A DNA stretch of 64,000 nt, from the NCBI GenBank assembly GCA_032988165.1, contig JANTQF010000146.1:1-64000 (forward strand), written 5' to 3'. Origin of the DNA: Emmonsiellopsis sp. PD_33 (lineage: Eukaryota > Ascomycota > Eurotiomycetes > Onygenales > Ajellomycetaceae). Under the pieces are notes generated by a model, which was not told the origin of the DNA, made no database searches, and saw only the letters and a list, made by a program, of their open reading frames with translations. Below, piece after piece: positions 47,694 to 58,027 of the stretch. How positions within the stretch are numbered: the first letter of the stretch is position 1; the number at the start of each line of letters is the position of its first letter. The position numbers were made by a program, and so were the translations under genes.

Positions 47694-48527
47694 ACTGAAC
47701 GCTGTATCCAAGTCGCAAAGGCTTAGAAACCTCAATTCAAACAGCGACAAGCGGAAGAGAGGGATAACAACAAAACATTATGCTGTCGTTTCCGTGTTGG
47801 GGCTGACTTTTATACCCCTTTGCGTGAAAAGCCAAGAACACCTCCCCATGGGGAACACCCCGCATGGAAGGACACAATCGGTCCACCTCCACATTATAGA
47901 GCTGTATGCACCCAATCATATCTAATAGCGGAGTGCTGTGCGCTCCTAGCATTGGACATGGCAGGTTGATATGACAAGAATGTGGTGATGTCGAGGGTTG
48001 CCCAGCCGCTATTAAAGGCTTAGGGCTATCAAGCAAGCTCGCTAAGTCGCGCTAAGCCTAAAGAAGCCAAATCCCGAACCCTCGGGATCTTATTCGGCCC
48101 AAACCCCGCGAGATCGGCTTCGGCAGCTGCTAACTCGGCTTTTTCCTTCTTCGGGGGAGATGCCGAATTGTGCAGACGCATCCCGCTATCAAACTCCAAC
48201 CATGACGTTGAGGGAGATTGCTCCACAGTTCGAAGCTGCGGGCACAGCTCTCTGAAAGTCTGTCTGTGGTGTGCTTCGTGAACGGAGTGTAGTTAGTCCG
48301 TCAGTACAATGCCGAACTACAGCGGAGGGGCCAGTTGTCTGGCAATGGGTCCCGAGCACATTGCGGTGGGGGCATTTGGTGCCTCTTGAATACTATGCGA
48401 TTATTGGTCGCGAGTGAGAGAAACTTATATATATATTCAAGGGAGCCAAGAGAACTTTCGACAATGGATGAGTTCCAATATTCCTTTGCCCAATCAGTTC
48501 TACGCTCTCTCAAGTCGCATCTAGGAA
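47694..48527. promoter_or_regulatory. Divergent promoter B, MFS carrier / acyl-CoA synthetase
   Basis: About 0.83 kb. GCCGAA (either strand) at 48093-48098, 48119-48124, 48162-48167 and 48311-48316. A TTCGG-N8-CCGAA dyad lies at 48150-48167. A CCTCGG core lies at 48080-48085. No gene seen. Confidence 0.55.
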
Positions 48528-50703
48528 ATGGTAGCGACCACAGACCCTCATGACCGGCGACGGTTTGTGCCTCGCCATGTCGGCCCCAATATCCTCCCTT
48601 CTTCCACCTTGTTTACGCGAATGACAAGATTCGCCCACCGGCCAGACCACATTGCGATTAAAGATCTGAGATTTGGTGTCACAGCGGACTATGCCCAGGT
48701 TCTTACAGATGTCTTGCACATACGTAATCAGCTTCGGAAAACATTACCTGTCGATATCTTGGCCCGGCTGGATGGCGACGAAGAGGTCTTCATTAACCTC
48801 TTAGGCCCTGGAGGTTATGAATATACAGTCGGATTTCTGGCTATTTTTGCACTTGGCGCCGTTGTGGTACCCCTATGTAAGCTTTGCTCCTACGTTTTGA
48901 TGTACAGAGAAGCCTCTCTTTCGTACCGGACTAACGACATGCAAGCTCCCGATCTACCCGTAAAAGAAGCCGCTACCTTGATCCAAATATGCCGGGCAGA
49001 TGCGATGCTTGTATCGGATATCAGTGTGCCCCTAGCTACAGAACTGGTTTCGTTGATATCAGCCACGTCTAAACCGGGATACACATTGACAAAAATCCGG
49101 GAGCATATACTGAATCCAAAGATGGAACCCTCCAAAATTCTCGTATCAAGCGACCATGTTTTGGAAGGCGAAGGCTCAGGTATGTAACTTTTCCAACCGC
49201 GATACTTTCCTCGTTCCTACTAACAATTCCCTGTATAGGATTGTATGCATTCCCTAATACCTTCCGCCCCATCTGCAACCTATCCCGTAACTAATTTGAA
49301 CCAGGGTAATTTTCACTTCAGGCACCACAGGCCCTCCTAAGGGCGCTGTGCGACGTCGTTCGTTCTTGACTGAAACCTCCTTCATGATGGCCGACCAGTA
49401 CGGCATTAGTGAGGGTGATGTCATTCTTCACACTCTACCCGTGCATCATATCACTGGCATCAGCAACCAGATTCCGTTCCTTCTTGTTGGTGGCTGCATC
49501 GAATTCCGCAGTGGAGGGTTCAACACGGAATGGACATGGGAACGTATAAGGCAAGGCGGGTTGGCATATTTCACAGGCGTTCCCACCATATACATGAGAT
49601 TGATGCAGCACTATGAAAACACGCTTTCGAAAATCCCCCGTGAGCAACACGATGAGTATGTCAAGGGGATCAGAGGTTTCAAAGCCTTGCTTTGCGGCAC
49701 TTCCGCCTTGCCCCGCCCCTTGCAGCAAAAATGGACCAAACTCAGGGGCGGAAAGTCAATTTTGACGCGATATGGCGGAACAGAGTTTGGATCCGGTTTC
49801 CAGGTTCCGATTTATGAACAGGGGGTCCCAGATGCAAGTTACATAAACTTTATCTTTATAATTTGGAACCTCTTTTGACTAACAGGTGCTTAGGGTTCCG
49901 TTGGTGTTATCGTTCCTGGAGTCGATCTCAAGCTATCAAATGGTGATGAAGGGGAGATTCTTTTGAAAAGTCCGCTGTCATTCTCAAAGTAAGGATGGCA
50001 TGCCCATCGTTTAGAGATCAAATGGAATACTAAACTAACGCCTTTACATAGATACCTTTTCGATCCCGAAACCACAGCCAACGCCCACGATGCTGATGGG
50101 TACTTCAAAACTGGTGACATTGCTCGGCGTGAGGGGAAATACTACTTCATATTGGGGCGCGCATCGGTTGACAGTAAGTACTATACCCAAATAAATCCCC
50201 TAAGATAGGAGGAATCTTGAATCATTGTTAATGTTTTATACTTTGTTAGTAATGAAATCCGGCGGCTACAAACTCTCTGCGCTAGATATTGAGCGCGAGA
50301 TCCTCGGACTCGAATACGTGTCCGAAGTAATGGTAGTTGGTGTTGAAGATGAAGAGTTTGGCCAAAGGGTTGCAGCTGCAATCGTCCTAAGGAATGGGGT
50401 AAATAATACCCTCCCAGAGCAGAAACTGCCTCCTTACCCGTTCTCCCAGATACCGAACTGGCCGCTAACAAAACCTAACCATCACAGACAAAACAATCTC
50501 TCACCCTCGAAGAACTCCGCAAAGACCTCCGACAGACACTTGCAGGCTATAAGATGCCAACAATCCTCCGCGTCGTCAAAGAATTGCCCAAAAATGCCAC
50601 AGGAAAGGTGCAGAAGAAGAAGTTGACGCCTGAGATGTTCCCTGCTGGTGGTCATCCAGACGTTCAGACGTGGAAGAGGACGAGTAGATCCACGAAACTT
50701 TAG
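48528..50703 (+). CDS. Acyl-CoA synthetase (AMP-binding), ACSF3-like, 565 aa
   Basis: Adenylates a carboxylic acid and transfers it to CoA. Eight exons are inferred: 48528-48876, 48946-49179, 49239-49242 (4 nt), 49305-49833, 49894-49988, 50052-50173, 50250-50398 and 50488-50703. Motifs: P-loop IFTSGTTGPPKGA from about 198, RYGGTEFGSGF at about 351-361, GYFKTGD, SGGYKLSALDIE, and the catalytic Lys534 in NATGKVQKKKL. The motifs resemble the malonyl-CoA synthetase (ACSF3) branch, but the substrate is not fixed. The C-terminus TKL is a weak variant of the peroxisomal signal. The intron 49834-49893 uses a GC donor (GCAAGT..TTAG). Intron 1 (69 nt) is in frame and stop-free. It is paired head to head with the MFS carrier. 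Confidence 0.9.
49239..49242 (+). other. Four-nucleotide microexon in the acyl-CoA synthetase
   Basis: The bases GATT are flanked by two normal introns: 49180-49238 (GTATGT..ATAG, branch TACTAAC) and 49243-49304 (GTATGC..CCAG, branch GTAACTAAT). Only their inclusion restores the frame into LVIFTSGTTG. Skipping them, or reading through either intron, meets a stop. Confidence 0.65.
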
Positions 50704-50953
50704 GACCCTGGTCTAACTTCCTTGTGTAAATAACCGGACAAGTTAACTATGCCAGGGGCTGGGGGGGAACATTCAGCCGGCACCATTGTGCAGCTGCGCA
50801 GCCAGCACGGCCAGGCTGCCATGCGTAACTTAGTTAACTAAATAGTGGTGAAACTCCCGCAGTTAGAACAGCTCAATCGATCAGTTCCTCACTATTACGT
50901 ATGTTCCTCTTCTAGTTGGTTTAATATCCAAACAGCAACAACTCTGAGATACG
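50704..50953. other. Short intergenic spacer
   Basis: Between the synthetase stop and the decayed gene; nothing recognised. Confidence 0.4.
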
Positions 50954-52275
50954 ATGACAAGGCGCATTCCAGACCCCCTTTACACTCACATCATCGTTCA
51001 AGGTACTAGAGAGGACCGTGCTTGCTGAGGGAATCACTGCTTACACTGATATTAGGGAATGTCTATTCCTGCGTCCGCCGCTATGGAAGCGATTCTAATT
51101 TCCTGCGAGGTCTATACAATATCCTCATTGAAAGTCAACCAGGTTTGTCATCTACGGACCACGAAAGATGCTTATATGGCTTTGCAGAGAATGTGTTCGA
51201 TAAATTATACCACGCCATCTCCACCAGATGGCAACACCAGCACGATGTACCCTATCCCTTTGGTGATAACCGGGAAGGGGATGTATGTTCTTCGTGGGTC
51301 GTTGATTTTAACAACGACCTTGTGACTGCGAGGAAAAAGGGCAGAAATCATTAACTATCAAATTCGGCTGTCGCGAGTGCTTCAAAAGCGTCCCACCTCT
51401 GTTAATGACCTACACCCAACAACACCATTACACTCGCCACAACTTACGACCAGCTATGACTTTGGGGAGCCAACATGGAAGCCCGAAGTCACCTTAACAT
51501 CTCATCAATCAGCTTTCACTGCAAAGCTGTTGAATGACTTGATGTACCAGTGGAGGCATGTTTTCGCGCTTCATATAATGGCATGACCTTTCGACAACTT
51601 GGTTCCGCCATTATCCGTATCGTTACTCTCGATTTTGACGTCGAGGAAATTTCCAATGGCCGTGCTGGAATAGGCAATGTGGTCTCGTTGGCGGATCTAC
51701 CATCACGGAAACCAGTTTCCGATCATGTCATCCGTTTTGATCGTGTATCAGTCGTCCTTTGTCAGTATACAGCACATGCGATGGAATTAATCGGAGACGA
51801 TCCGTCCAAGCAACCACGCCAATAGAAAACAGAGGATGGCTCAACTTCAGATAACTGCGTGAGCATAACATATCTTGTGCTCTCAGTGCGCGAGATTTTT
51901 CTATTCAAAGCCTGCACTTGTCGCAAGCACCCTTCCATTAGCACGAAACCGGAGGGTCTTTTTAACGGCATCGACTCCCCCTCAGAACGCGCATTGGCTT
52001 ATCTTCATATGATAGTGCCACGCGTTCAATACCGTTCGTCGCCACTGCATGCACTACCGCTCGAGCTCCAGGATATGATTCTCCGCCACGCATCCTCCGG
52101 GCTTGTTGAATCAGCACGGATAGGTTGTGCGATGTCTTTCGACACGCCGTTCCAGTGGAGAGGCTACTGGGGGGGTATTGAAAACCAAGATGACTTCTTC
52201 ACAAAAGACTCTGGAATGGCGGTTGAGTCCCAGATTTGCTTTGACGAATATCCAAGTGGCTTGGTATATTTATGA
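50954..52275 (+). pseudogene. Decayed copy of a conserved fungal hypothetical gene
   Basis: Protein-like segments follow each other on the plus strand but not in one open frame. One around 51059-51320 (GMYVLRGSLI) meets an in-frame TGA. It resumes in the same frame at about 51330-51585 (AEIINYQIRLSRVLQ), then shifts frame near 51550 (FRQLGSAIIRIVTLDFDVEE). It is cut by a TAG at 51823-51825 and resumes in frame at 51826-52275, where LPLELQDMILRHASSGLVES and VESQICFDEYPSGLVY are seen. The LPLELQD segment resembles an F-box-like motif found in large fungal families of unknown function. At least two nonsense codons and one or more shifts cannot all be explained by good introns. A gene with unusual splicing remains possible. 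Confidence 0.5.
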
Positions 52276-52421
52276 ATAGAGCTTCCTACTGTTTTTTTCA
52301 AATTGCGCTGTTCGGCCTAACATGTATCTCAATCTCCTAAAATATCTCTCAACACTGAGGCCCCCTACTCCCGCCATCCACCAGCTGCACTGATCTGCTC
52401 CATCTTAGAAGCAAGCCTTCT

Positions 52422-53363
52422 TCACAGCCACAGCGGGTGAGCTTTTACATACTCCAGCATTCGCTGAACATCCCCCGCATCATTCACAATATGCATTACC
52501 CCTCCAAGCTTCTGGAACTGAGAATTTTCATATTTGTAGAACTGGAAATCCAATCCACATTGAATCAGCCCATACACGCTTTTCACGTCGTTGATCGTAT
52601 CAGCCACCACCTCATACAGTTGAAGCTCAGTATTTGGGATTGTGTGGTTGTTGTTCTTGCACCCCACAACCATGTAATCGTAATTAAATAGGGTCTCCGA
52701 CGGTCTTGCCCAAACCTTGAACACAATCATACCTGGCCTGGTAGTTTCGCTTTTGGTTTCCGCAATAACGGAGAAGCCTTCGGAACGGGGGAAAGCAAGC
52801 TGCAAAATCCCAGTCATAGGAATACGGTAGAGGTGCTCGTGCGACTCAGGGGCGCGCTGAATAGTGACAAGGCCTGCCTTGACACCTAGATCATCGAGAT
52901 AGGTGTTGGTAAGCGGGGGATTAGGATCGATAAGCACCGAGCGACCGGTTCTAGTGTTTGTCCTAGAAGGAGATTGGCGCTGTTAGGAAAGCTGATTCTG
53001 AATGGCAATCTCGTGGTTTGAGGGCTCTAGGAAATTCTATCAACGAACCATTGTGGCCATGACTTAGATGGGTCCAACGCCCATGTGTCCTAGTAGCAAA
53101 CTATAAGCATCTTACTCCTGGTCCTCAACATTGGAATGGGCAAGGAACTTGAAAGGGGATCAAAGGATACGAAGTCAAGATAAATAAACTTTACTCACAT
53201 TAGGGTTGTCTTCATACCCCTGAGGAATAGCAAGACTCCAAGCCCCGGTGGCGCGGTTAACGTAATAAAGCTGGCCAATATGAGAGGTTGCATATTGATG
53301 CCACTGATTCCCATGCAGTGGGCCTAGGTCGAAGGAGGGACTGGCTGTGGGATCCGCCGCCAT
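52422..53363 (-). CDS. WW-like domain protein of unknown function, about 237 aa
   Basis: The first exon 53363-53199 codes an N-terminal WW-like module: GNQWHQYATSHIGQLYYVNR then TGAWSLAIPQGYED, with Trp, Tyr-Tyr, Asn and Pro at WW positions. The last exon ends at 52422 and codes about 180 residues of an unrecognised mixed domain. The join between them is uncertain. One model uses an 8-nt microexon at 53116-53123 between introns of 75 and 153 bp, giving NPNDQETNTRTGRS. The other uses one intron of about 216 bp with acceptor TAACAG, giving NPNRQSPSRTNTR. Both stay in frame. No signal peptide or peroxisomal signal. Its link with the surrounding metabolic genes is unknown. Confidence 0.65.
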
Positions 53364-54056
53364 ATTCTGCGGTTTAGGCTGTAGGTGCTGGTCTGCGCTT
53401 GGTATGCCGGTTGAACTTCGGATTGCTTAAAGTTTTGGATGCTGAGAATGATGGGAAAGGAGAACTAGAGTGAGATGATTTATCGAGGATTAAATAAAAT
53501 TCGAGTCTGTGATTTACCTTGCTTCACTGTCATTCAACTCTTCCTCGAATGGACTCGTCAAATGCGTCGGCGGCAAGTGATACGCACCGGGCTCACCCTG
53601 GTGGACTCGTTCAATCACTCCAAGAATGGCAGTTGACGTAGACCATGGGAGGACCGTCGAGCGGCTCAACGGGAGCATGCAGCATCAAGATGCAATGTCT
53701 AATCGTGTGGCTGTGATGGAGGGGCTGAACGCGGGTGCGGCGAAAGCTAAGCCATGACTGGGTATATACCATAGTAGGTTGCGTGGGAATGCTTTCTGGA
53801 AATGAGTTTAGCAAGGATGAGCAGTGGTTGAGGTGATTCGCCAACGTCATCAACGATAGGCTGTCATTTGAGAAATAATGAGAGCTATTTCCAGCGGATT
53901 GAGGGAGTGGCATCCAATGGCTGGTGTCGGCTTAGAAATGCATAGATGCGGATGCAAGGAGTGATACATTAATAGGCTGACTGTTTGACACTGAACAGGT
54001 CCTTAGCATATATACATGTGAGATATCAAAAGGAATTGTCCAACTCAGATTCAAGT
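53364..54056. other. Intergenic stretch
   Basis: Promoter of the WW-like gene and 3' flank of the hydratase gene. A 100-codon minus-strand frame at 53611-53913 shows no domain and was not called. Confidence 0.45.
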
Positions 54057-54845
54057 TTACAACTTCACCTTCGGCTGCCTCGACACTTCCCTGCTATGCA
54101 CATAACTAATCTTCTTAAACCCCTCCACCGCCTCCCCATACAACTCTGATCTCAACACCCCATAAACCCCCATCTTCGCCTTGGCCTTCCACTTCTCCGC
54201 GTACTCCAAAGCCTTCTCAAGCATCTCCTCCGGCGCCGCAACCTCATCCACAATCCCATCCTTCAGCGCCTCCTTGCCCGTAAACTTGTGCGCTTGCAAA
54301 AGCACCTTCCTCGCCACCTGAGGTGACAGTTTGCTTCGTAGCAATGCGCCCATGCCGTCAAAATGCAAACCAAGGTTTGCGGGCGGCATGCTCCAATAGC
54401 CACGGGAGGAGTTCATGATGCGGTAATCGTGGGCCATGGTGAGCAGACAAGCGCCCCCAAAGACGTGGCCCGTTATGAGGCAGATGGTTGGGAAGGGGAA
54501 GTCGAGGATTGTGTGGAGGAGCGGGTAGAAGCCGTCTGTACTTGCGAAGGGGTTCTTTTCCCGCTCGTCTAGGTCCAGGCCCTGTTACAGGGTTTAGTAT
54601 GGGTTTGGATATAGATTTACTGCGAGTTCGATTTGGATAATGCTCACGGTGCAGAAGAATTTGGTATCATTTCCTCGAAGTATTACAGCTCCCTCCGTGT
54701 CTGGTCCCAATGCGCGTTCAACATCTCGAAACGCCCTGATTAGGGTCTGTGCGAAGGGGACGGTGATGCGGTTCTCAGGGGGCTTCTGCATTGTGAGAAT
54801 GTAGATGTTTCCCCGACGCTCGACGGTTAGGTTTTCGTAGGACAT
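54057..54845 (-). CDS. Enoyl-CoA hydratase/isomerase (crotonase) family, 240 aa
   Basis: Crotonase-fold enzyme acting on enoyl-CoA esters, either as hydratase or as delta3-delta2-enoyl-CoA isomerase. Two exons on the minus strand: 54845-54648 and 54581-54057. The 66-bp intron (GTGAGC..ACAG) lies between codons and joins KFFCT to GLDLDE, the first oxyanion-hole motif. The second oxyanion motif is GHVFGGACLLTMAHDYRIM. The MPPANLGL segment places the usual active-site loop; no second catalytic Glu is obvious, which suits an isomerase better than a classic two-Glu hydratase. The C-terminus KVKL is only a weak match to a peroxisomal signal. It is head to head with acyl-CoA oxidase 2, consistent with consecutive steps of beta-oxidation. 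Confidence 0.88.
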
Positions 54846-55479
54846 GATGGGAACTTTTGAATCAATCCAGCGCAGATTTGGGGATGTTTCGCTGATATCA
54901 AGAAAGAGTAGTAGTATGTTTGTGCCTGTTGCTGTATGGGTAAATTCAAAATCTGGAGATGAATAAATTCATTAGAGGGGGGCGCTCAGCCCCATATCTG
55001 CCAGCTCCATAGCTTCCCCTCAAGTTTATGTCCATCTCTTGCCATCATCAGCGTCATTGTCCTGCATTCTGTGGGTTGTTGAGGAGGAAACATGCTCGGC
55101 CTTGCAAGTTCACGCTGTTCGGCGATTCTTCAGGAATATTTCCTCTTCGGGAAATCGCCGAAATGCCGGGCCGGGCGAGTCAGCATTCTTCCCCACACTT
55201 GTTTCTCCAAAGAATCCAAAGAATGCCGAGCAGTCCTCGCCACGGAAATGGAAGATGCTGTGAGGACCGGCAATGGCCCCGGTAAAGGGGCTTGGATGGC
55301 CAATTAACAGTGGACGCCCGGCAATTCTGGCTGTTGCTTCTTCGGCACCAAACGCTGGGAGTGGTGTGATGTTCAATTCTTCAACTTCACCTTTTGGACG
55401 CAGTTTATATGAAGATCCAATTGCAGCTTTAGCACTGTGTATCACGCCAATTGAATAGACAACCCTATCAACGGCAGCC
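54846..55479. promoter_or_regulatory. Divergent promoter C, hydratase/isomerase / acyl-CoA oxidase 2
   Basis: 634 bp between start codons. GCCGAA (either strand) at 55118-55123, 55157-55162 and 55341-55346. A TTCGG-N7-CCGAA dyad lies at 55146-55162. A perfect 10-bp inverted repeat, TTCGGCGATT at 55118-55127 and AATCGCCGAA at 55153-55162, overlaps them. No CCTCGG core seen. No gene inside. Confidence 0.55.
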
Positions 55480-57729
55480 ATGGCAGCTCGAAACATCAGC
55501 AACGATGTCCCCGAAACCCCCTTCTCTGTTTTCCTATGGGGCGGGAAGGAGAAGTTCGACGCCCGCAAGGAAATCCTACGGGTGATGACCGCCAACCCCG
55601 TTTTCTCCAAGACGGCGGTCACAATCCCATCCCTTGCGAGAAAAGATGCCTGGAAGAGAGCTGTCGGCCAGGCGAAGGAATTGATTGCGGTCAAGCACCA
55701 GGAGAAATGGACTGGGCCTCAGTTCCGTGAGGCAATCCGGATGTTGGACTATTTCTTGCCTGTTCAACCTCAGTTCAGGAGTATGTAAATGTTCCACAAT
55801 ATTAAGTGACGGTTTGGTTGCTAACATGGTCTGGCAGTTTTCATGTCGAATTTGGAACGACAGATGTCAGACGAGCAAAAGGCCATCTGGATCCCCAAAA
55901 CCGAAAGGTTCGAGATTTTGGGCTCATATGCGCAAACTGAACTGGGCCACGGCTCTAATGTGAGGGGACTTGAGACCACCGCTACTTTCGATAAAAACAC
56001 AGACGAATTTGTGATCAACTCCCCAACAGTGAGCAGTACCAAGTACTGGATCGGAGCCACCGGGATATGGGCGACACATTCAATTGTCGTTGCCCGTCTA
56101 ATCGTCGATGGCAAGGAATACGGTAACCACCTCTTCCTTACGCAGTTGCGTAATCTGGATACGCAGGAGTTAATGCCGGGTGTGGAAATTTATGAAATGG
56201 GCCCCAAAGTATTCCAGGGTATGGTTGGTGTGGACAATGGAGCTATGCAGTTCCACAATGTCAGAGTTCCTAGGTCTCAGATGCTGGCAAGGAATGCCCA
56301 AGTGCTACGGGATGGAACCTATGTTCCGCCAAAGAACACGAAGCATTCGTATGGATCTATGGTTACCGTGCGAGCAATCATGGCAGAAATCACAGGCTAT
56401 GATCTACTCAAGGCCGTTGCGGTGGCATACCATTATACCACGTTCCGAAGACAATTCGCAAAGAATGGACAAAAGGAGGAGACGAAGGTTTTTGACTATG
56501 CTAGCGTTAAATATAGATTGCTCCCCCTTCTTGCAAAGGTATGATTCTCCAGCCTGGCACCAAATAGTTACCAGCGCTGGGTATAGACTGACGCTTGATT
56601 CTATCTCATAGGGAACCGCCCTCGTCCTCGTGGGCCAAAACATCAAGCGTGCCTTTGACGAATACACGGAAAATTACCTTAAAACCGGCAATACATCACA
56701 GCTGGAAGATCTTCACCTTCAGACAGTCGGTGCTAAAGTATATTCCACCCACATTACTGCACACGGTGTAGAAACGTGTCGACTCGCCTGTGGCGGTCAC
56801 GGATACAACGCCTTATCAGGATTCGGGCGGATGTATGCACACACCGTCAACTCCATGACATACGAAGGAGACAACTATGTAATTGCTCAACAGGTTCCAC
56901 GAGCAATTGTCAAGCATTACAATGCGTACGTTCCAACCCCCCCCAAATATTCTTGCCCATATCTAAATAAACACGAATACTCACAACCTACAGCAAATCC
57001 GAAACCACCGTCCCCAGCCTCTCCTATCTCTCCTTCCTCCGCTACCCAGAGCGCAGCAGCAAGCTTTCCGTCTCGTCTGAATCAGACTGGTTCAAGCCGG
57101 AAAACCAGCAATGGGTTCTCGAACAGAGGCTAGCCACGCTCGTCTCCCTACATATGGAGGCTACCAAAAAGGGCAAAGATACCAGTTTCACCGTGCACGA
57201 GCTTACAATGGCACATTGTGACTTTGTCTACTGGCGGGGATTCTGGGACGTAATTGGCAGAGCGGCCGGGTCATCGTTCGCGACGGAGCTAGAGGGACTG
57301 GCACAAGTGGTGAGTTTTATCTTGATTTCATCTCTACCAATCCCCTATATATATCTTGACATGGATCTAATCCCCCCCTTTTTTTTTCACGCACAGTTCT
57401 CCCTCTCCATCCTCCAATCCGCACACAAGGACATCTATGCCCCACACGCCCTAACCGCCAGCCAACGCGCGAGCCTCTCATCCGCCTCCGACACCGCCAT
57501 CGAGAAGCTTTCTGGCTACTCGAAGGGCATCATTGATGCTTATGGCTTTACGGAATTTGAGATGGATAGCGCGCTGGCTAGGTCGAAGATGGACCCGTAT
57601 CAGGCGCTGTTTGAGGGGGCGAGGAATAGTGAGATGAATAATATGCGCGATTTTTGGCCGGAGATTGTGGATGCGAGGAAGATTTGGGGGAGGTTGGATG
57701 AGCAGGAGAAGGGGAGGGCGAAGTTGTAA
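55480..57729 (+). CDS. Acyl-CoA oxidase 2, peroxisomal, 654 aa
   Basis: Second acyl-CoA oxidase of the window. Five exons: 55480-55780, 55838-56538, 56612-56925, 56994-57309 and 57397-57729, all GT-AG and in frame. Motifs: GSYAQTELGHGSNVRGLETT, ETCRLACGGHGYNALSGFG and YEGDNYVIAQQ with the likely catalytic Glu near 419. The protein ends GRAKL, a canonical AKL peroxisomal signal. It is about 40 residues shorter than oxidase 1, and many segments differ, so it is a divergent paralogue rather than a recent copy. It faces the crotonase-family gene across 634 bp and is followed, tail to tail, by the Zn2Cys6 regulator gene. Substrate preference cannot be read. Confidence 0.95.
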
Positions 57730-58027
57730 GCTGTAGGGTTGGTGAGGTTTTTGGAAATGTGTATGGTAGATTTGGGGTTGGTTGTTAGAAATCATTTTTA
57801 AAGTTATCTCTTTCCCTGGACATCGGGTATGAACGTAAGCTCAATGGTACGGTTAAAGTGGACATGGATATATAGGATGGATAAATGATATTTAGCCCCT
57901 TTGATTTTTCATTGGGGGAACACGGCTTCTCCAAATTATTTTCAAGTAACCCCCCCCCCATCCCCCCTTACCCCACTAACAAAGGAGATTAATTCAAAAA
58001 AGCCCAGAAATAACTACCAATATTACA
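57730..58027. other. Convergent 3' flanks
   Basis: About 300-bp AT-rich spacer with a C-run near 57950; nothing else seen. Confidence 0.5.

Noticed and set aside
53611..53913. 100-codon minus-strand frame upstream of the crotonase-family gene's stop
   Set aside because: Ser/His/Pro-rich with no domain; likely chance frame.
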